Positions 18,207 to 29,332 of a DNA stretch of 64,000 nucleotides are shown one piece after another (the stretch's first letter is position 1; each line of letters begins with the position of its first letter). The notes beneath the pieces are model-generated. The model had not been told where the DNA came from. It did no database searches and worked only from the letters and a program-made list of their open reading frames with translations. The stretch comes from Methylomonas rapida (GTDB lineage: Bacteria; Pseudomonadota; Gammaproteobacteria; Methylococcales; Methylomonadaceae): assembly GCF_024360925.2 (NCBI RefSeq), contig NZ_CP113517.1:310001-374000 (forward strand), read 5' to 3'. Both the position numbers and the translations under genes were made by a program.

Positions 18207-19364
18207 TTAGTCGGCTTGGCGTCTCAGGAAGGCCGGTACGTCCAGGTATTCCAGATCCGCGTCGCTACGCGGTTGGGCGCCGAAGCGGGTCTCGCGGGTC
18301 GATTCGGGTCTTTGTTGGCGAATCACGGTTGGTTTTTCCAGTTGACCGTAATCGACTTCGCCGGCGGCCACTTTTTGCACCAGTTTGATCGGTGCCGCGG
18401 CTTTGGCTTTTTCGCCCATGCCCGTCGCGACCACGGTGACCTTGACTTCAGTGCCCATGGCCGGATTGACCGCCATACCGATTTTGATGTCGGCGTCGTC
18501 GGAGGCGAATGCATGCATGATGCTGCCGATTTCGTCGAACTCGTTAAGACCCAGATCACCATTGGACGTGACGTTGACCAGAATGCCACGCGCGCCTTGC
18601 AGGTTCATATCTTCCAGTAATGGGCAAGCGATGGCTTTTTCCGCAGCCAGGCGGGCGCGGTTTTCACCACTGGCAATGCCAGTGCCCATGATCGCGCTGC
18701 CCATGTTGGACATGACGGTTCTGACGTCGGCAAAGTCGACGTTCATCAAACCGGGGTGAGTAATCAGTTCGGTGATGCCTTGAACTGCGTCCAGCAACAC
18801 GTCGTTGGCGACACGGAAGGAGTCGACCAATGAGCGGTTATTACCCAAGGTTGGCAATAGCTTTTGGTTCGGGATGATGATCAGCGAGTCGACCAGTTTT
18901 TCCAGATCGCGCAGACCACTTTCCGCCACGGCTTTCTTTTTGGTGCCTTCGAAGTCGAACGGTTTCGATACCACCGCAACGGTCAGGATGCCCAGTTCCT
19001 TGGCTTCCTCGGCAAATACGGTGATCGCGCCGGTACCGGTGCCGCCACCCATGCCGGCGGTCAAGAACACCATGTCGGCACCTTCCATCACTTCACGAAT
19101 GCGTTCGCGGTTTTCTTCCGCCGCCGCGCGTCCCACTTCAGGACGGGTGCCGGCGCCTAGTCCTTTGGTTAACTCGACGCCCAATTGCACGACGGTGTCG
19201 ACATTCATTTGCCGCAAGGCTTGCGCGTCGGTATTGGCGCAGATGAATTGCACGCCGTCGATACCGGTTTCCACCATATGATTGACGGCGTTGCCGCCGC
19301 CGCCCCCAACACCAATGACTTTAATGACGGCATTGCCGCTATTGTCCATTAATTCGTATTTCAT
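18207..19364 (-). CDS. ftsZ: Cell division GTPase FtsZ
   Basis: The 385-residue tubulin homologue that polymerises into the division ring. The GTP-binding signature GGGTGTGA is at 106-113, with the N-terminal IGVGGGGGNAVNHM loop at 17-30. The conserved C-terminal peptide that binds FtsA and ZipA, LDVPAFLRRQAD, ends the protein, after a variable linker (about 320-368). The ATG at 19364 (MKYELMDN) is chosen over an upstream in-frame Met because it matches the family start. It lies 33 bases after ftsA. Confidence 0.97.
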   Translation of the reverse strand: MKYELMDNSGNAVIKVIGVGGGGGNAVNHMVETGIDGVQFICANTDAQALRQMNVDTVVQLGVELTKGLGAGTRPEVGRAAAEENRERIREVMEGADMVFLTAGMGGGTGTGAITVFAEEAKELGILTVAVVSKPFDFEGTKKKAVAESGLRDLEKLVDSLIIIPNQKLLPTLGNNRSLVDSFRVANDVLLDAVQGITELITHPGLMNVDFADVRTVMSNMGSAIMGTGIASGENRARLAAEKAIACPLLEDMNLQGARGILVNVTSNGDLGLNEFDEIGSIMHAFASDDADIKIGMAVNPAMGTEVKVTVVATGMGEKAKAAAPIKLVQKVAAGEVDYGQLEKPTVIRQQRPESTRETRFGAQPRSDADLEYLDVPAFLRRQAD

Positions 19365-19397
19365 TTTCACACCCTCCAGACACACACATTATAAATG

Positions 19398-20624
19398 TTA
19401 AAAATTACCTTGAAACCAGTTTTTGATTGTCGACCACAGATTTGCGCCGTCGTCAGTCAGACCCAAGGCGCGACCATGATGGTCCTTGCCATAGATCAGC
19501 AAACCTACTGCGGTCGAATAAATCGGGTTTTGTGCTACATCGGTCAGACCGGACACATGCAGCGGTGTCCCCATGCGAACAGGCATGTGGAAGATTTCCT
19601 CCGCCAGCTCCGTCAATCCTCTTACCTGCGAACTCCCACCGGTGATGACCATTCCAGCGGCGATCAGATCTTCGTAACCACTTCGTCTTAATTCTGCTTG
19701 CACCAGCAACATCAATTCTTCATAACGCGGTTCTATGATTTCCGCCAGATTCTGCGCGGAAATTTTGCGTGGTTCGCGGTCGCCAATGCTGGGTACGTCG
19801 ATCATATGTTGAGGATCGGCCAATTCCGTCAGCGCACAGGCGTGCTGACGTTTGATCTCCTCTGCATTTTTGGTCGGTGTTCGTAACGCCACGGCGATGT
19901 CGTTGGTGACTTGATCGCCGGCGATGGGAATTACCGCCGTGTGCTTGATGGCGCCTTCGGAAAATATCGCGATGTCCGTGGTGCCGCCGCCGATGTCGAT
20001 CAGGCAAACGCCCAAGTCTTTTTCATCGTCGGTGAGTACCGCAGAGCACGAGGCCAGTTGCTCTAGCACGATGTCGTCGACATCCAGCCCGCATTTGCGG
20101 ATGCATTTGACGATGTTCTGCTCGGCGCTGACGCTGCTGGTGACCATGTGCACCTTGGCCTCCAGGCGGATGCCGGACATGCCGATAGGTTCCTTGATGC
20201 CTTCCTGCTGGTCGATCACGAATTCCTGCGGCAGGATGTGCAGGATCTTCTGATCGGCCGGAATCGCCACGGCACGCGCCGAATCGATGACTCTATCGAT
20301 GTCGTGCTGGGTGACTTCTTTTTCCTTGATCGCGACGATGCCGTGCGAATTCAGGCTTTTGATGTGACTGCCCGCAATGCCGGCAAACACGGATTTGATC
20401 TGGCAGCCGGCCATCAATTCGGCTTCCTCGATCGCGCGTTGAATGGAATGCACGGTGGATTCCAGATTGACCACGATGCCTTTTTTCAAGCCTTTGGAAG
20501 GCGCGGTACCAATACCGATCACTTCGATCTCGTCGCCGCCGCGGTATTCGCCCACGATGGCGGCCACTTTGGACGTGCCTATGTCCAACCCCACTAATAA
20601 ATTTCGATCTGTCTTTTTGGCCAT
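19398..20624 (-). CDS. ftsA: Cell division protein FtsA
   Basis: A 408-residue actin-like ATPase that tethers FtsZ to the membrane. The phosphate-1 loop VGLDIGTSKVAAIVGEY (about 11-27), phosphate-2 motif IDIGGGTTDIAIF (about 206-218) and adenosine motif ITGGSSQVRGL near 335 are all visible. It ends IKNWFQGNF, an amphipathic membrane-targeting helix of the usual sort. Length and order between ftsQ and ftsZ are standard. Confidence 0.96.
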   Translation of the reverse strand: MAKKTDRNLLVGLDIGTSKVAAIVGEYRGGDEIEVIGIGTAPSKGLKKGIVVNLESTVHSIQRAIEEAELMAGCQIKSVFAGIAGSHIKSLNSHGIVAIKEKEVTQHDIDRVIDSARAVAIPADQKILHILPQEFVIDQQEGIKEPIGMSGIRLEAKVHMVTSSVSAEQNIVKCIRKCGLDVDDIVLEQLASCSAVLTDDEKDLGVCLIDIGGGTTDIAIFSEGAIKHTAVIPIAGDQVTNDIAVALRTPTKNAEEIKRQHACALTELADPQHMIDVPSIGDREPRKISAQNLAEIIEPRYEELMLLVQAELRRSGYEDLIAAGMVITGGSSQVRGLTELAEEIFHMPVRMGTPLHVSGLTDVAQNPIYSTAVGLLIYGKDHHGRALGLTDDGANLWSTIKNWFQGNF

Positions 20625-20648
20625 TTTTGTGCTCTATAAGCGTTTAAA

Positions 20649-21386
20649 TCAGGTTTTATTCTTTTGTGCGATTGCTTTCCAATCGACCGCAGTCGCTTCC
20701 GGTTTCCAGGTCACCGCGTAGCCGTTCGGGTAACGGGTATCGACACTGGCCATCATGGCTATTTGTTCGTCACCGAGTAAATCCATGGTCTGCAAGAAGC
20801 GTTGCATGTTCTCCAGCGGCGCCTTTCTGCCCAAGTGCATCTCTAGGCCGCTGGCCAGCTTGATGCGCCACGCCCGTCGCTCGTTGACGTGGAATTCGGC
20901 CAGTTGCATCGATTTGTCCCGTAATACGATGTATACGCCTTTCATGATTTCTAGCAATTTTTTTTCTTGCCCCTCGGGGCCCGTAATCAGCGGCAGGTTT
21001 TTAAAAGCATCGATATTATCCGGTATCAATATATCGCCTTGCTTGTTCAATAAGGCGTTAGTCCCCCAGCGTACGATGGGTTTTTGTTCGACGATCTTGA
21101 TGTGAACCGCATCCGGCCACACCCGTTTTACATCCACCTTTTCCACCAGCGGCAGTCCACTGATCAGACGATGGATATTCTCCATGTCCGCGTGGTAAAA
21201 GCCTTTTTTCATCTCCGGCGTCAATACCTGTTTCAGTTTGTCCTTGTCGGTGTACTGAAATGCGCCCTCGATTTTCACATAACGTATCGGTTTGCTGATG
21301 GCATCCCGGCTATCGAACAGTTGCCAGCCATACCAAGCGCCCACCAGTGCCAGCAGACCGAAGACGATCAACTTCAAACGCGACAC
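20649..21386 (-). CDS. ftsQ: Cell division protein FtsQ
   Basis: A 245-residue bitopic membrane protein that links early and late divisome proteins. It has a short cytoplasmic start and one membrane helix (about 5-20, LIVFGLLALVGAWYGW), then a periplasmic POTRA domain (YVKIEGAFQYTDKDKL, about 36-51) and a beta domain with the conserved VDTRYPNGYAVTWKP near the end. It starts 1 base after the ddl stop, as in other dcw clusters. Confidence 0.94.
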   Translation of the reverse strand: MSRLKLIVFGLLALVGAWYGWQLFDSRDAISKPIRYVKIEGAFQYTDKDKLKQVLTPEMKKGFYHADMENIHRLISGLPLVEKVDVKRVWPDAVHIKIVEQKPIVRWGTNALLNKQGDILIPDNIDAFKNLPLITGPEGQEKKLLEIMKGVYIVLRDKSMQLAEFHVNERRAWRIKLASGLEMHLGRKAPLENMQRFLQTMDLLGDEQIAMMASVDTRYPNGYAVTWKPEATAVDWKAIAQKNKT

Positions 21387-21387
21387 C

Positions 21388-22323
21388 TTAAGCCACCATG
21401 CTGGTTTCCAGGATGCGCCAGACCAATTCGTTGAAATTCACGCCGGCGGCTTTTGCCGCCATCGGCACCAAACTGTGATCGGTCATGCCGGGCACCGTGT
21501 TGACTTCGATCAGCTGCACACAGTCGTTGTCGTCGATGAAAGCATCGACGCGCGCCCAACCCTTGACACTCAAACCTTCGCAGGCTTTCAAGGCCAGCGC
21601 CTGCAATTGTTGCTCGCGTTCCGCATCCAAGCCGCAAGGGCAATGGTATTGCGTGGTATTGGCGCGGTATTTGGCGTCGAAATCGTAAAACACGTTAGGT
21701 GTTTGCAGGCGGATGGCGGGCAACGCTTCGCCGGCCAGAATCGCTACAGTATATTCCCGGCCCTGTACCCATTGCTCGGCATAGACATCGCAATGGTATT
21801 GCTGGGCCAGTCGCAAGGCTGCAATCAATTCATTCCGGTCATTGGCCTTGCTCATGCCGATGCTGGAGCCTTCCTGAGCCGGCTTGACGATGACCGGAAA
21901 ACCCAGCTGGGCGATGCAGGCGTCCACATCCTGTTCCGATTGCAGCACAAACCATTTCGGCGTGGCTAGCCCCATGCCCTGCCAGCACAACTTGGTGCGC
22001 AACTTGTCCATGCTCAAGGCCGAGGCCAGTACGCCGGAACCGGTATATGGCAAGCCCAACACTTCCAATACGGCTTGCAAAACACCGTCTTCGCCGCCGC
22101 GGCCATGAATGACGTTGAATACGCGGTCGATTTCAAATTTCGCTAAAGCCTCGATGGGGCTGCCGGTCACGTCTACCGCAACGGCATCGATGCCTTGGCT
22201 GATCAGCGCCTGATAAACCGCGTTGCCGCTACGCAGGGAAATTTCACGTTCGGCGGCTGAACCGCCCATCAATACCGCGACCCTGCCGAAATCGGCAGCC
22301 TGTTTTACTGTCAATGCTTTCAT
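21388..22323 (-). CDS. ddl: D-alanine-D-alanine ligase
   Basis: A 311-residue ATP-grasp enzyme that joins two D-alanines for the end of the peptidoglycan stem peptide. Family motifs include VLMGGSAAEREISLRSG (about 17-33), VIHGRGGEDG (about 72-81), the ATP-grasp lysine in VIVKPAQEGSSIGMSK, and the C-terminal EVNTVPGMTDHSLVPMAAKA. The ATG overlaps the murB stop (ATGA). The length is that of the short DdlB type found in dcw clusters. Confidence 0.96.
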   Translation of the reverse strand: MKALTVKQAADFGRVAVLMGGSAAEREISLRSGNAVYQALISQGIDAVAVDVTGSPIEALAKFEIDRVFNVIHGRGGEDGVLQAVLEVLGLPYTGSGVLASALSMDKLRTKLCWQGMGLATPKWFVLQSEQDVDACIAQLGFPVIVKPAQEGSSIGMSKANDRNELIAALRLAQQYHCDVYAEQWVQGREYTVAILAGEALPAIRLQTPNVFYDFDAKYRANTTQYHCPCGLDAEREQQLQALALKACEGLSVKGWARVDAFIDDNDCVQLIEVNTVPGMTDHSLVPMAAKAAGVNFNELVWRILETSMVA

Positions 22324-23210
22324 GCGTTTTCACCTGCCCGGCAAACCTCGGTTTGCAAATCGACCCCAAATTGCTTGCGTACCTGTTGTTGTATATGTTC
22401 GATCAGGGTTTCGATGTCGGCCGCCGTGGCATGGCCCTGATTTTCGATGAAATTGGCGTGTTTTTCCGACACCACGGCGCCGCCGATTTGATAGCCTTTC
22501 AAACCACAGGCTTCGATCAAGCGCGCGGCATAATCGCCGGGCGGATTCTTGAAGACCGAACCGCAGGTGGGTTTATTGGTCGGCTGGGTGGCATTGCGTT
22601 TTTCCAACAAGGCCTTGATGTGTTGCTGGCTGGCTTCGCTATTGCCTTTTTGCAGCTTCAGTTGGGCCGATAAAAACCATTCGGCTTCCAGACCTTTCAC
22701 CGAGCGGTAGGCGACTTCGAATTCGTGTTTGCCGCGTTCGGTCACATGCCCGTGCGCATTGATCATTTCGACGCTGGCCACGATGCTCCAGGTTTCGCCG
22801 CCGAAGGCACCGGCATTCATCTTTAGCGCGCCACCCATGGTGCCGGGGATGCCGGCCAGAAACTCCGCGCCGGTCAGCCCCAAATCGCTGCAAAATCGGG
22901 CGACATGGGCGCAAGGTACGCCGGCTTCGACGTAGACACGGTCCGAATCCATCAAATACATGTTTTTCAGACGGTTACGGGTGTTGATCACCGTGCCGCG
23001 TATGCCGCCATCGCGCACCAATAAATTGCTGCCCAGGCCGATCCAATGCACGGATTCATGCTCGGGCAAGCCAGCGATGAAATCGATCAGGTCGGCTTTG
23101 TCTTCCGGAATATACATGCGCTCGGCCGGACCACCGACGCGCCAGCTGGTGTATTTGGCCAGCGGCTCGTTGTGCAGCAAAGTTCCGCGGAGTTTCGTGG
23201 CGGTACTCAT
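22320..23210 (-). CDS. murB: UDP-N-acetylenolpyruvoylglucosamine reductase MurB
   Basis: A 296-residue FAD enzyme that makes UDP-MurNAc with NADPH. FAD-binding residues are visible in [16 protein letters not shown] (about 20-35) and [14 protein letters not shown] (about 58-71), and the active-site region in [20 protein letters not shown] (about 120-139). The C-terminal [18 protein letters not shown] places it with the short, type II group that lacks the extra domain of E. coli MurB. Overlaps murC upstream by ATGA. Confidence 0.95.
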   Translation of the reverse strand: MSTATKLRGTLLHNEPLAKYTSWRVGGPAERMYIPEDKADLIDFIAGLPEHESVHWIGLGSNLLVRDGGIRGTVINTRNRLKNMYLMDSDRVYVEAGVPCAHVARFCSDLGLTGAEFLAGIPGTMGGALKMNAGAFGGETWSIVASVEMINAHGHVTERGKHEFEVAYRSVKGLEAEWFLSAQLKLQKGNSEASQQHIKALLEKRNATQPTNKPTCGSVFKNPPGDYAARLIEACGLKGYQIGGAVVSEKHANFIENQGHATAADIETLIEHIQQQVRKQFGVDLQTEVCRAGENA

Positions 23211-24637
23211 GACAAGGCCTCCCGCAGTTTAAGCGGTAATTCGGCGGCGATTTGGCCGACGTTGCCGGCGCCCATGGTCAAAACCACATCATCTTTCTTG
23301 ACGATGCCCGTCAGGATGGTCACCAAGTCGTCGCGATTCTGCACGAATATCGGATCGACCTGACCGCGTACCCGAATGGAGCGGCTCAGGGCCTTGCCGT
23401 CGGCGCCGGCAATCGGCGTTTCTCCCGCGGGATAAACGTCCAATAAAATCAAGACATCGACGCTGGACAAGACCTCGACGAAGTCTTCGAACAAGTCGCG
23501 AGTACGCGTGTAACGATGCGGCTGGAAGACCACGACCTTGCGGCGGCTGGGCCAGGCCTGACGCAGGGCTTCCAGCGTAGCCGCCAGCTCGCGGGGGTGA
23601 TGGCCGTAGTCATCGACCAGGGTCAGCTTGCCGCCGTCGAAATCCAGATCGCCGTTGATCTGGAAGCGTCGGCCGACGCCCTTGAATTCGGACAGGCTCT
23701 TGACGATGGCGGCGTCATCCACGCCCAAGGACGTGGCAACGGTGATCGCGGCCAGCGCGTTCAGCATATTGTGCCAGCCCGGCAGATTCAACGTCACTTT
23801 TAATGGCGGCAAATCGCCCCAGCGCAGTACGGTGAAATGAGTGCGCAAGCCGTCCTGCTGGATGTCGACGGCGCGAACATCGGCGTAGGATTTGACGCCG
23901 TAGGTTTTCACCGGCTTGGAAATGTTCGGCAGTACGTCGCAAACCCCCGGATCGTCGATACAGAGTACCGCCAAACCGTAAAACGGTAACTGATGCAGGA
24001 ATTTGATGAAGGTGTCCTTCAGTCGCTCATAACTGCCACCATAGGTTTCCATATGGTCCTGATCGATGTTGGTGACGATGGCCATCATCGGTTGCAAAAA
24101 CAAAAACGAGGCGTCGCTCTCATCGGCTTCGGCCACCAGATATTTGCCCAGGCCCAGTTTGGCATTGGCGCCGGCGCTGTTGAGGCGGCCGCCGATCACG
24201 AAAGTAGGGTCCAGGCCGCCTTCGGCCAGCATCATCGTGGTCAGGCTGGTCGTCGTGGTTTTGCCGTGCGTGCCGGCTACCGCGATACCAAAACGAAAAC
24301 GCATCAGTTCCGCCAGCATTTCGGCGCGTGGAATCACCGGGATGCGGTTTTCGTAAGCGCGGGTGATTTCAGGATTGCTGCGATCGACGGCGGTCGAGGT
24401 GACCACGACGTCGACATCGACGACATTGCTGGCCGCGTGTTCGAAATAAACCTTGACGCCCATGGCCTGCAAGCGGTCGGTCACCGGCGAAGCCTTGATG
24501 TCGGAACCCGAAACGTGGTAACCCAAATTGCAGAGAACTTCGGCGATGCCGCTCATGCCGGTGCCGCCGATGCCGACGAAATGGATCTTATCGACGTTGC
24601 CGAGTGCTTGCGCGGGGTGGATATTCGGTCTGTTCAT
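23207..24637 (-). CDS. murC: UDP-N-acetylmuramate--L-alanine ligase MurC
   Basis: A 476-residue Mur ligase that adds L-Ala to UDP-MurNAc using ATP. It has the N-terminal [18 protein letters not shown] (about 17-34), the P-loop [10 protein letters not shown] near 119, the DHME motif in [12 protein letters not shown], and the third-domain [10 protein letters not shown] near 350. The start at 24637 (MNRPNIHP) overlaps the murG stop; a much longer upstream reading inside murG is out of register and rejected. Confidence 0.96.
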   Translation of the reverse strand: MNRPNIHPAQALGNVDKIHFVGIGGTGMSGIAEVLCNLGYHVSGSDIKASPVTDRLQAMGVKVYFEHAASNVVDVDVVVTSTAVDRSNPEITRAYENRIPVIPRAEMLAELMRFRFGIAVAGTHGKTTTTSLTTMMLAEGGLDPTFVIGGRLNSAGANAKLGLGKYLVAEADESDASFLFLQPMMAIVTNIDQDHMETYGGSYERLKDTFIKFLHQLPFYGLAVLCIDDPGVCDVLPNISKPVKTYGVKSYADVRAVDIQQDGLRTHFTVLRWGDLPPLKVTLNLPGWHNMLNALAAITVATSLGVDDAAIVKSLSEFKGVGRRFQINGDLDFDGGKLTLVDDYGHHPRELAATLEALRQAWPSRRKVVVFQPHRYTRTRDLFEDFVEVLSSVDVLILLDVYPAGETPIAGADGKALSRSIRVRGQVDPIFVQNRDDLVTILTGIVKKDDVVLTMGAGNVGQIAAELPLKLREALS

Positions 24638-25716
24638 CGGCTTGCCTCGCGCTTTTGGCCTGCAAATGCCGCGCAGACATTGGCAACGGTTTGGGTGGCG
24701 TCGAGTTTGGCCTTGGCTTTTGCGGCTTGGCTCATTGCGGGTAACTGGGTCATGACTTGTCTTATGGCTTTTTGCAGATTCACTGCATTCAATTCGGGTT
24801 GCGGCAAGAGCAGGGCGGCGCCGGCCTCGCTCAAATAGCGGGCATTGGCGCTCTGATGGTCGTCTATTGCATGCAACAAGGGGACGAAAATGGCGGGCAG
24901 GCCGCTGGCGGCTACTTCGCTGATCGTCATCGCGCCCGCGCGGCAAACGATCAAGTCGGCCCAATGATAGGCCGCTGCCATGTCATCGATGAACGCCAAT
25001 ACTTCCGCGTCCGCGCCCAAGGTTTGATAATGCTCGGCAACCTCGGTGCGCATGGCGCTTCCCGTTTGATGCTTGATGACCAGGTTGGGCAGGCCGGCCA
25101 AAGCTTCCGGTACATTATCGTTCAATACTTTGGCGCCTTGGCTGCCGCCCAACACCAATATTCTCAAAGGTCGCGCGGAATCGGGCCGCCATTCGCTGCG
25201 TTCGCTCAGATCGATGAACGCTTCGCGTAGCGGGTTGCCGGTGAACATCGCGTGCGTGGAAGCCGGAAAACTGCCCGGAAATGCTTCCAGTACTTTGGTG
25301 GCGGCCAGTTTCACTAGCCAGCGATTGGTCGTGCCTGGAACACGGTTTTGTTCATGCACGACCAGCGGGATGCCCAGCGATTTCGCCATCAAGCCGCCCG
25401 GACCAGCGACGAAGCCGCCCATGCCGAGAACCACATCGGGCTGGCGTTGTTTCAAGATGCGCCGTGCCTGTATGCAGGCTTGAAACAGCCGGAACGCCGC
25501 AATCAGCTTCGACAGCAAGCCTTTACCACGTATACCTTCCACCGATAGCCAATCGATGTCCAGGCCGTGAGCCGGAACTACCCGCGCTTCCAAGCCCTTG
25601 CGCGTGCCCAGCCAGCTGACTTGCCAGCCGCGCGCGCGCATTTCTTCGGCCACCGCCAGGGCTGGAAACACGTGGCCGCCGGTGCCGCCGGCCATGATCA
25701 CGATACGGCCCTTCAT
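24634..25716 (-). CDS. murG: Undecaprenyl-PP-MurNAc-pentapeptide GlcNAc transferase MurG
   Basis: A 360-residue GT28 glycosyltransferase at the inner face of the membrane that turns lipid I into lipid II. The two glycine-rich loops are present: [19 protein letters not shown] (about 8-26) and [16 protein letters not shown] (about 97-112), as is the UDP-GlcNAc site in [13 protein letters not shown] and [21 protein letters not shown] overlaps with both neighbours show strict coupling. Confidence 0.96.
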   Translation of the reverse strand: MKGRIVIMAGGTGGHVFPALAVAEEMRARGWQVSWLGTRKGLEARVVPAHGLDIDWLSVEGIRGKGLLSKLIAAFRLFQACIQARRILKQRQPDVVLGMGGFVAGPGGLMAKSLGIPLVVHEQNRVPGTTNRWLVKLAATKVLEAFPGSFPASTHAMFTGNPLREAFIDLSERSEWRPDSARPLRILVLGGSQGAKVLNDNVPEALAGLPNLVIKHQTGSAMRTEVAEHYQTLGADAEVLAFIDDMAAAYHWADLIVCRAGAMTISEVAASGLPAIFVPLLHAIDDHQSANARYLSEAGAALLLPQPELNAVNLQKAIRQVMTQLPAMSQAAKAKAKLDATQTVANVCAAFAGQKREASR

Positions 25717-26879
25717 CGCGTTCTGCCCTTGACGTTGCTCTTATGCAGTTCCGTCACTTCATAATGAATCCGAAACAGCACCGCTATCGCGCCGCACATG
25801 ATGATCATGCTGCCGCCGCCGTAGCTCATCAGCGGCAGGGTCAAACCCTTGGTGGGCAAAATGCCCATGTTGACGCCCATGTTGACGAAGGCCTGAAAGC
25901 CGAACCAGATGGCGAGGCCGTAAGCCACCAGTGCGGAAAATTTTTCGCCGGCCATTTCGGCTTGCTCGCCAATGGCAAAGCCACGCAGAACCAATGTCGT
26001 GAACAAGGCGATGACTAAAACGACGCCAACCAGGCCGAGTTCTTCACCGAGTACCGAAAACAAAAAGTCGGTATGCGCTTCCGGTAAATAAAACAATTTC
26101 TGCAGACCATTGCCGAGCCCAACGCCCGACACTTCGCCGCGACCAAAGGAAATCAGGGCCTGGGTCAACTGATAGCCGCTGTCCCGGGCGTGTTCCCAGG
26201 GATCGACGAAACTGGTAATGCGTTTCAAGCGGTAAGGGGAGGTGTAAGCCAAGATAGCCGCGGCCGAAGACACCAGGGCCACCAGAAATACAAACGGCGA
26301 CAGACGCGCGCCGCCCAAAAACATCATGCCCATCGCGATGATCAGGATGACCACCGCGGAACCGAAATCGGGTTCCAGCAGCAACAGGATGCAGGCCACC
26401 GAAAACAGCATCAACGGCCGCACCAAACCAAACAGCGATCGACGGACATGCTCGTTATGCCGGGTAATATAGCCCGCCATGTAAACCACCGAAATGAACT
26501 TCATCACTTCGGAAACTTGAATCCTGAGGCCCAGCAAGGATATCCAGCGCGTACTGCCGTTGACCTTGACGCCGACGCCTGGGATCAACACGATCAGCAG
26601 CAACGCCAAGCCGGCGATGAACAAAGGTTGGCCGAGACGCTGCCAATGCTTCATCGGCACAGCCAGCATGAAGGCCGCAAACATCAGGCCCAGAATGATG
26701 TGGATCAGCTGTTTGAAGGGGTAATAGGAAACGTCGTCCGCCATTTTGACGCCCAAGTGCATGGATGACGAAGCCACCATCACAAAGCCTATGCCGAGCA
26801 GGCACAAACAGGCCGTCAACAAGGCTTGGTCGATATGGAAGCGATGGCTTGGGCGTATTTTGGGGCTGGGTACGGACAT
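25713..26879 (-). CDS. ftsW: Peptidoglycan glycosyltransferase FtsW
   Basis: A 388-residue SEDS-family polymerase with about ten membrane helices that works with FtsI at the septum. SEDS motifs include ILLLLEPDFGSAVVI (about 160-174), GYQLTQALISFGRGEVSGVG with the following HTDFLFSVLGEELGLVG (about 240-285), and LPLMSYGGGSMI near 355. The ATG shares one base with the murD stop (TGATG). Confidence 0.96.
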   Translation of the reverse strand: MSVPSPKIRPSHRFHIDQALLTACLCLLGIGFVMVASSSMHLGVKMADDVSYYPFKQLIHIILGLMFAAFMLAVPMKHWQRLGQPLFIAGLALLLIVLIPGVGVKVNGSTRWISLLGLRIQVSEVMKFISVVYMAGYITRHNEHVRRSLFGLVRPLMLFSVACILLLLEPDFGSAVVILIIAMGMMFLGGARLSPFVFLVALVSSAAAILAYTSPYRLKRITSFVDPWEHARDSGYQLTQALISFGRGEVSGVGLGNGLQKLFYLPEAHTDFLFSVLGEELGLVGVVLVIALFTTLVLRGFAIGEQAEMAGEKFSALVAYGLAIWFGFQAFVNMGVNMGILPTKGLTLPLMSYGGGSMIIMCGAIAVLFRIHYEVTELHKSNVKGRTR

Positions 26880-28246
26880 CAGCTTAACTCCAGCACGGCT
26901 TGCGCGAATTGGTTGCCGCGGTCGGCGTAACTCTTATATTGGTCCAAACTGGCGCAAGCCGGAGACAGCAACACGCTGTCCCCGGCTTGCGCCAGTTTGG
27001 CCGCGATCTTGACCGCTTCTTTCATAGTGCCGGCGAAATGGGTCGGAACGCATCCCTTTAGCGCTTGATCGATCAAGGCCGCATCCTTGCCCATCAACAC
27101 GACGGCTTTGGTTTTTTCTTTCACGATAGGCGTCAATTCGGTCATGTCCGCGCCTTTGCCGTCGCCGCCGGCAATCAGGATGACCTTGCGCCGATAGCCT
27201 TGCAACGCGGCAATAGAGGCGCCTATGTTGGTGGCCTTGGAGTCGTTGACCCAGCGCACGCCGTGAATGTCGGCGACTTTCTGCATGCGATGCGGCAAGC
27301 CCTTGAATTTTTTCAACGCCCGGCACATGGCGTTGACATCCAGGCCGAAAGCATGGCCAAGCGCCAGTGCCGCCAGTGCGTTGGCGATGTTATGGCTGCC
27401 TTCCAGATTCAGTTCGTCGGCATTCATCAAGACGTGGTCACCGTGCATCAACTGATCGATTTCGCCGCGTCTCAAATAAAAATCGGCTTGCCGTTCGATC
27501 GAAAATCCAAACCAGGTTCTGGCGGGATCTTTCATGGCCATGACCAATGGGTCGTCGACATTCAGTATCATCGCGCCGTCACCGCGGAAGACGCGTTGTT
27601 TTTCCTGGGCATAATCCGTCATGCTGTCGTGGCGGTCGAGGTGATCTGCGCTCAAATTCAATACGGTCGCGGCTTTGGCGTTCAGCGCGGTGGTGCGTTC
27701 CAGTTGAAAGCTCGACAGTTCCAGCACATAAAGATCGGCGTCTTGCTGCAGCAAATCCAGGGCAGGCGTGCCAAGGTTGCCACCGATCGCGGTTTTGAAA
27801 CCCGCGGCGTTGCCCATGTCGCCCAGCATCGTCGTGACAGTGCTCTTGCCGTTTGAACCCGTAACCGCGAGGATGGGCTTGTCGGTGGCGCAAGCGAAGA
27901 GATCGATGTCGCTCAGGATCGTAACGCCGGCCTGCATGGCTTTGTGTATGGCTTTTTCGTTCAGGGAAACGCCGGGGCTGACCAACAAATGCGTGGCCAC
28001 CTCAAAAGCCGATTGATCGAAACCGCCGGAAAAAACCGGTACGTCGGGCATTTGCTCGCGCAGGCTATCGATTTGCGGCGGATTGCGACGGCTGTCGATC
28101 ACGGCGAACTTGATCGGCGTTTGCTGCAAGAATTGCGCGGCCGAATAACCGGTTGCCCCCAGGCCGACGATCAATAGACGCGTTTCGGCAGGGTCCAGCT
28201 TGAAATGAGCTTGCAGATTGCTGAGCAAGGTGGGGGTGGTATCCAT
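26879..28246 (-). CDS. murD: UDP-N-acetylmuramoylalanine--D-glutamate ligase MurD
   Basis: A 455-residue Mur ligase that adds D-Glu. The N-terminal Rossmann motif is LLIVGLGATGYSAAQFL (about 24-40), and the ATP loop is VTGSNGKSTVTTMLGD (about 129-144). Further Mur ligase residues are in LNLSADHLDRHDSM and WVNDSKATNIGA (about 330), and the end has LLSPACASLDQYKSYADRG. It lies 3 bases after mraY. Confidence 0.96.
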   Translation of the reverse strand: MDTTPTLLSNLQAHFKLDPAETRLLIVGLGATGYSAAQFLQQTPIKFAVIDSRRNPPQIDSLREQMPDVPVFSGGFDQSAFEVATHLLVSPGVSLNEKAIHKAMQAGVTILSDIDLFACATDKPILAVTGSNGKSTVTTMLGDMGNAAGFKTAIGGNLGTPALDLLQQDADLYVLELSSFQLERTTALNAKAATVLNLSADHLDRHDSMTDYAQEKQRVFRGDGAMILNVDDPLVMAMKDPARTWFGFSIERQADFYLRRGEIDQLMHGDHVLMNADELNLEGSHNIANALAALALGHAFGLDVNAMCRALKKFKGLPHRMQKVADIHGVRWVNDSKATNIGASIAALQGYRRKVILIAGGDGKGADMTELTPIVKEKTKAVVLMGKDAALIDQALKGCVPTHFAGTMKEAVKIAAKLAQAGDSVLLSPACASLDQYKSYADRGNQFAQAVLELS

Positions 28247-28249
28247 GAG

Positions 28250-29332
28250 CTATCTCAGTTTCAAGGTGGCCAGGCCAATCAGTACCAAAATCACCGAAAT
28301 GATCCAGAATCGCACGATGATGCGAGGTTCCGGCCAGCCCTTCAGCTCATAGTGGTGATGTATCGGCGCCATCAGAAACACACGTTTCTTGCGGGTTTTG
28401 TACGATGCGACCTGGATGATCACCGAAATGGTTTCCATCACGAAAATGCCGCCCATGATGACCAGCACGATCTCTTGACGAACCAACACGGCGACGACGC
28501 CCAGGGCGGCGCCCAAAGCCAATGCACCGACATCGCCCATGAAGACCATGGCCGGGTAGGCGTTGAACCATAAAAAGCCCAGGCCGGAACCGATCAGGGC
28601 CGCGCAAAACACCACCAGTTCGCCGGATTTGGGAATGTGCGGGATCTGCAGGTATTGCGAAAAATTGGCGTGGCCGGACAGGTAGGCAAAAATGGCCAGC
28701 GCCGCGGCGATCATCACGGTCGGCATGATCGCCAGGCCGTCCAGACCGTCGGTCAGGTTGACGGCGTTGCTGGAGCCGACGATGACGAAATAGGTCAAAA
28801 TGACGTAGCCCCAATTCATGTCTAACGTGACATTCTTGAAAAACGGCACGATGAATTGGGTTTCCGCGGGGACTTGCGCGGTCTTAAAAAGATAAATCGC
28901 AGCGCCGGCGGCAACTACCGATTGCCAGAAATATTTGGCTCTGGCCGACAAGCCGTCGCTATTGCCGAGCAGCACTTTCTTGTAATCGTCGATGAAACCG
29001 ATTACGCCATGGGCCAGGGTCACCAATAACACCACCCAGATATAGCGATTGCTCAAATCGGCGCATAACAGTGTGCTGATCGCGATGGCAAACAGGATCA
29101 TCGTGCCGCCCATCGTCGGGGTGCCTGATTTGGAAAAATGGCTCTGCGGGCCGTCGTTACGCACGCTCTGGCCGATTTTTTTTCGGGTCAGCTTTTCTAT
29201 CATCAGCGGGCCGAAGGCCAGCGAGATGGTCAATGCGGTCAGTACGCCCAGAATGGCGCGAAAGGTCAGATAATTCAGCACCCTGAAGCCACTGTCTATG
29301 CTGATCAAATAATCTGCGAGTAAAAGTAACAT
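28250..29332 (-). CDS. mraY: Phospho-N-acetylmuramoyl-pentapeptide transferase MraY
   Basis: A 360-residue integral membrane enzyme with ten predicted helices that makes lipid I on undecaprenyl phosphate. It has [11 protein letters not shown] (about 70-80), the aspartate pair in [11 protein letters not shown] (about 112-122), [11 protein letters not shown] (about 190-200), [15 protein letters not shown] (about 263-277) and the terminal [15 protein letters not shown], which is the catalytic histidine loop. The start abuts the murF stop of the preceding gene without a gap. Confidence 0.97.
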   Translation of the reverse strand: MLLLLADYLISIDSGFRVLNYLTFRAILGVLTALTISLAFGPLMIEKLTRKKIGQSVRNDGPQSHFSKSGTPTMGGTMILFAIAISTLLCADLSNRYIWVVLLVTLAHGVIGFIDDYKKVLLGNSDGLSARAKYFWQSVVAAGAAIYLFKTAQVPAETQFIVPFFKNVTLDMNWGYVILTYFVIVGSSNAVNLTDGLDGLAIMPTVMIAAALAIFAYLSGHANFSQYLQIPHIPKSGELVVFCAALIGSGLGFLWFNAYPAMVFMGDVGALALGAALGVVAVLVRQEIVLVIMGGIFVMETISVIIQVASYKTRKKRVFLMAPIHHHYELKGWPEPRIIVRFWIISVILVLIGLATLKLR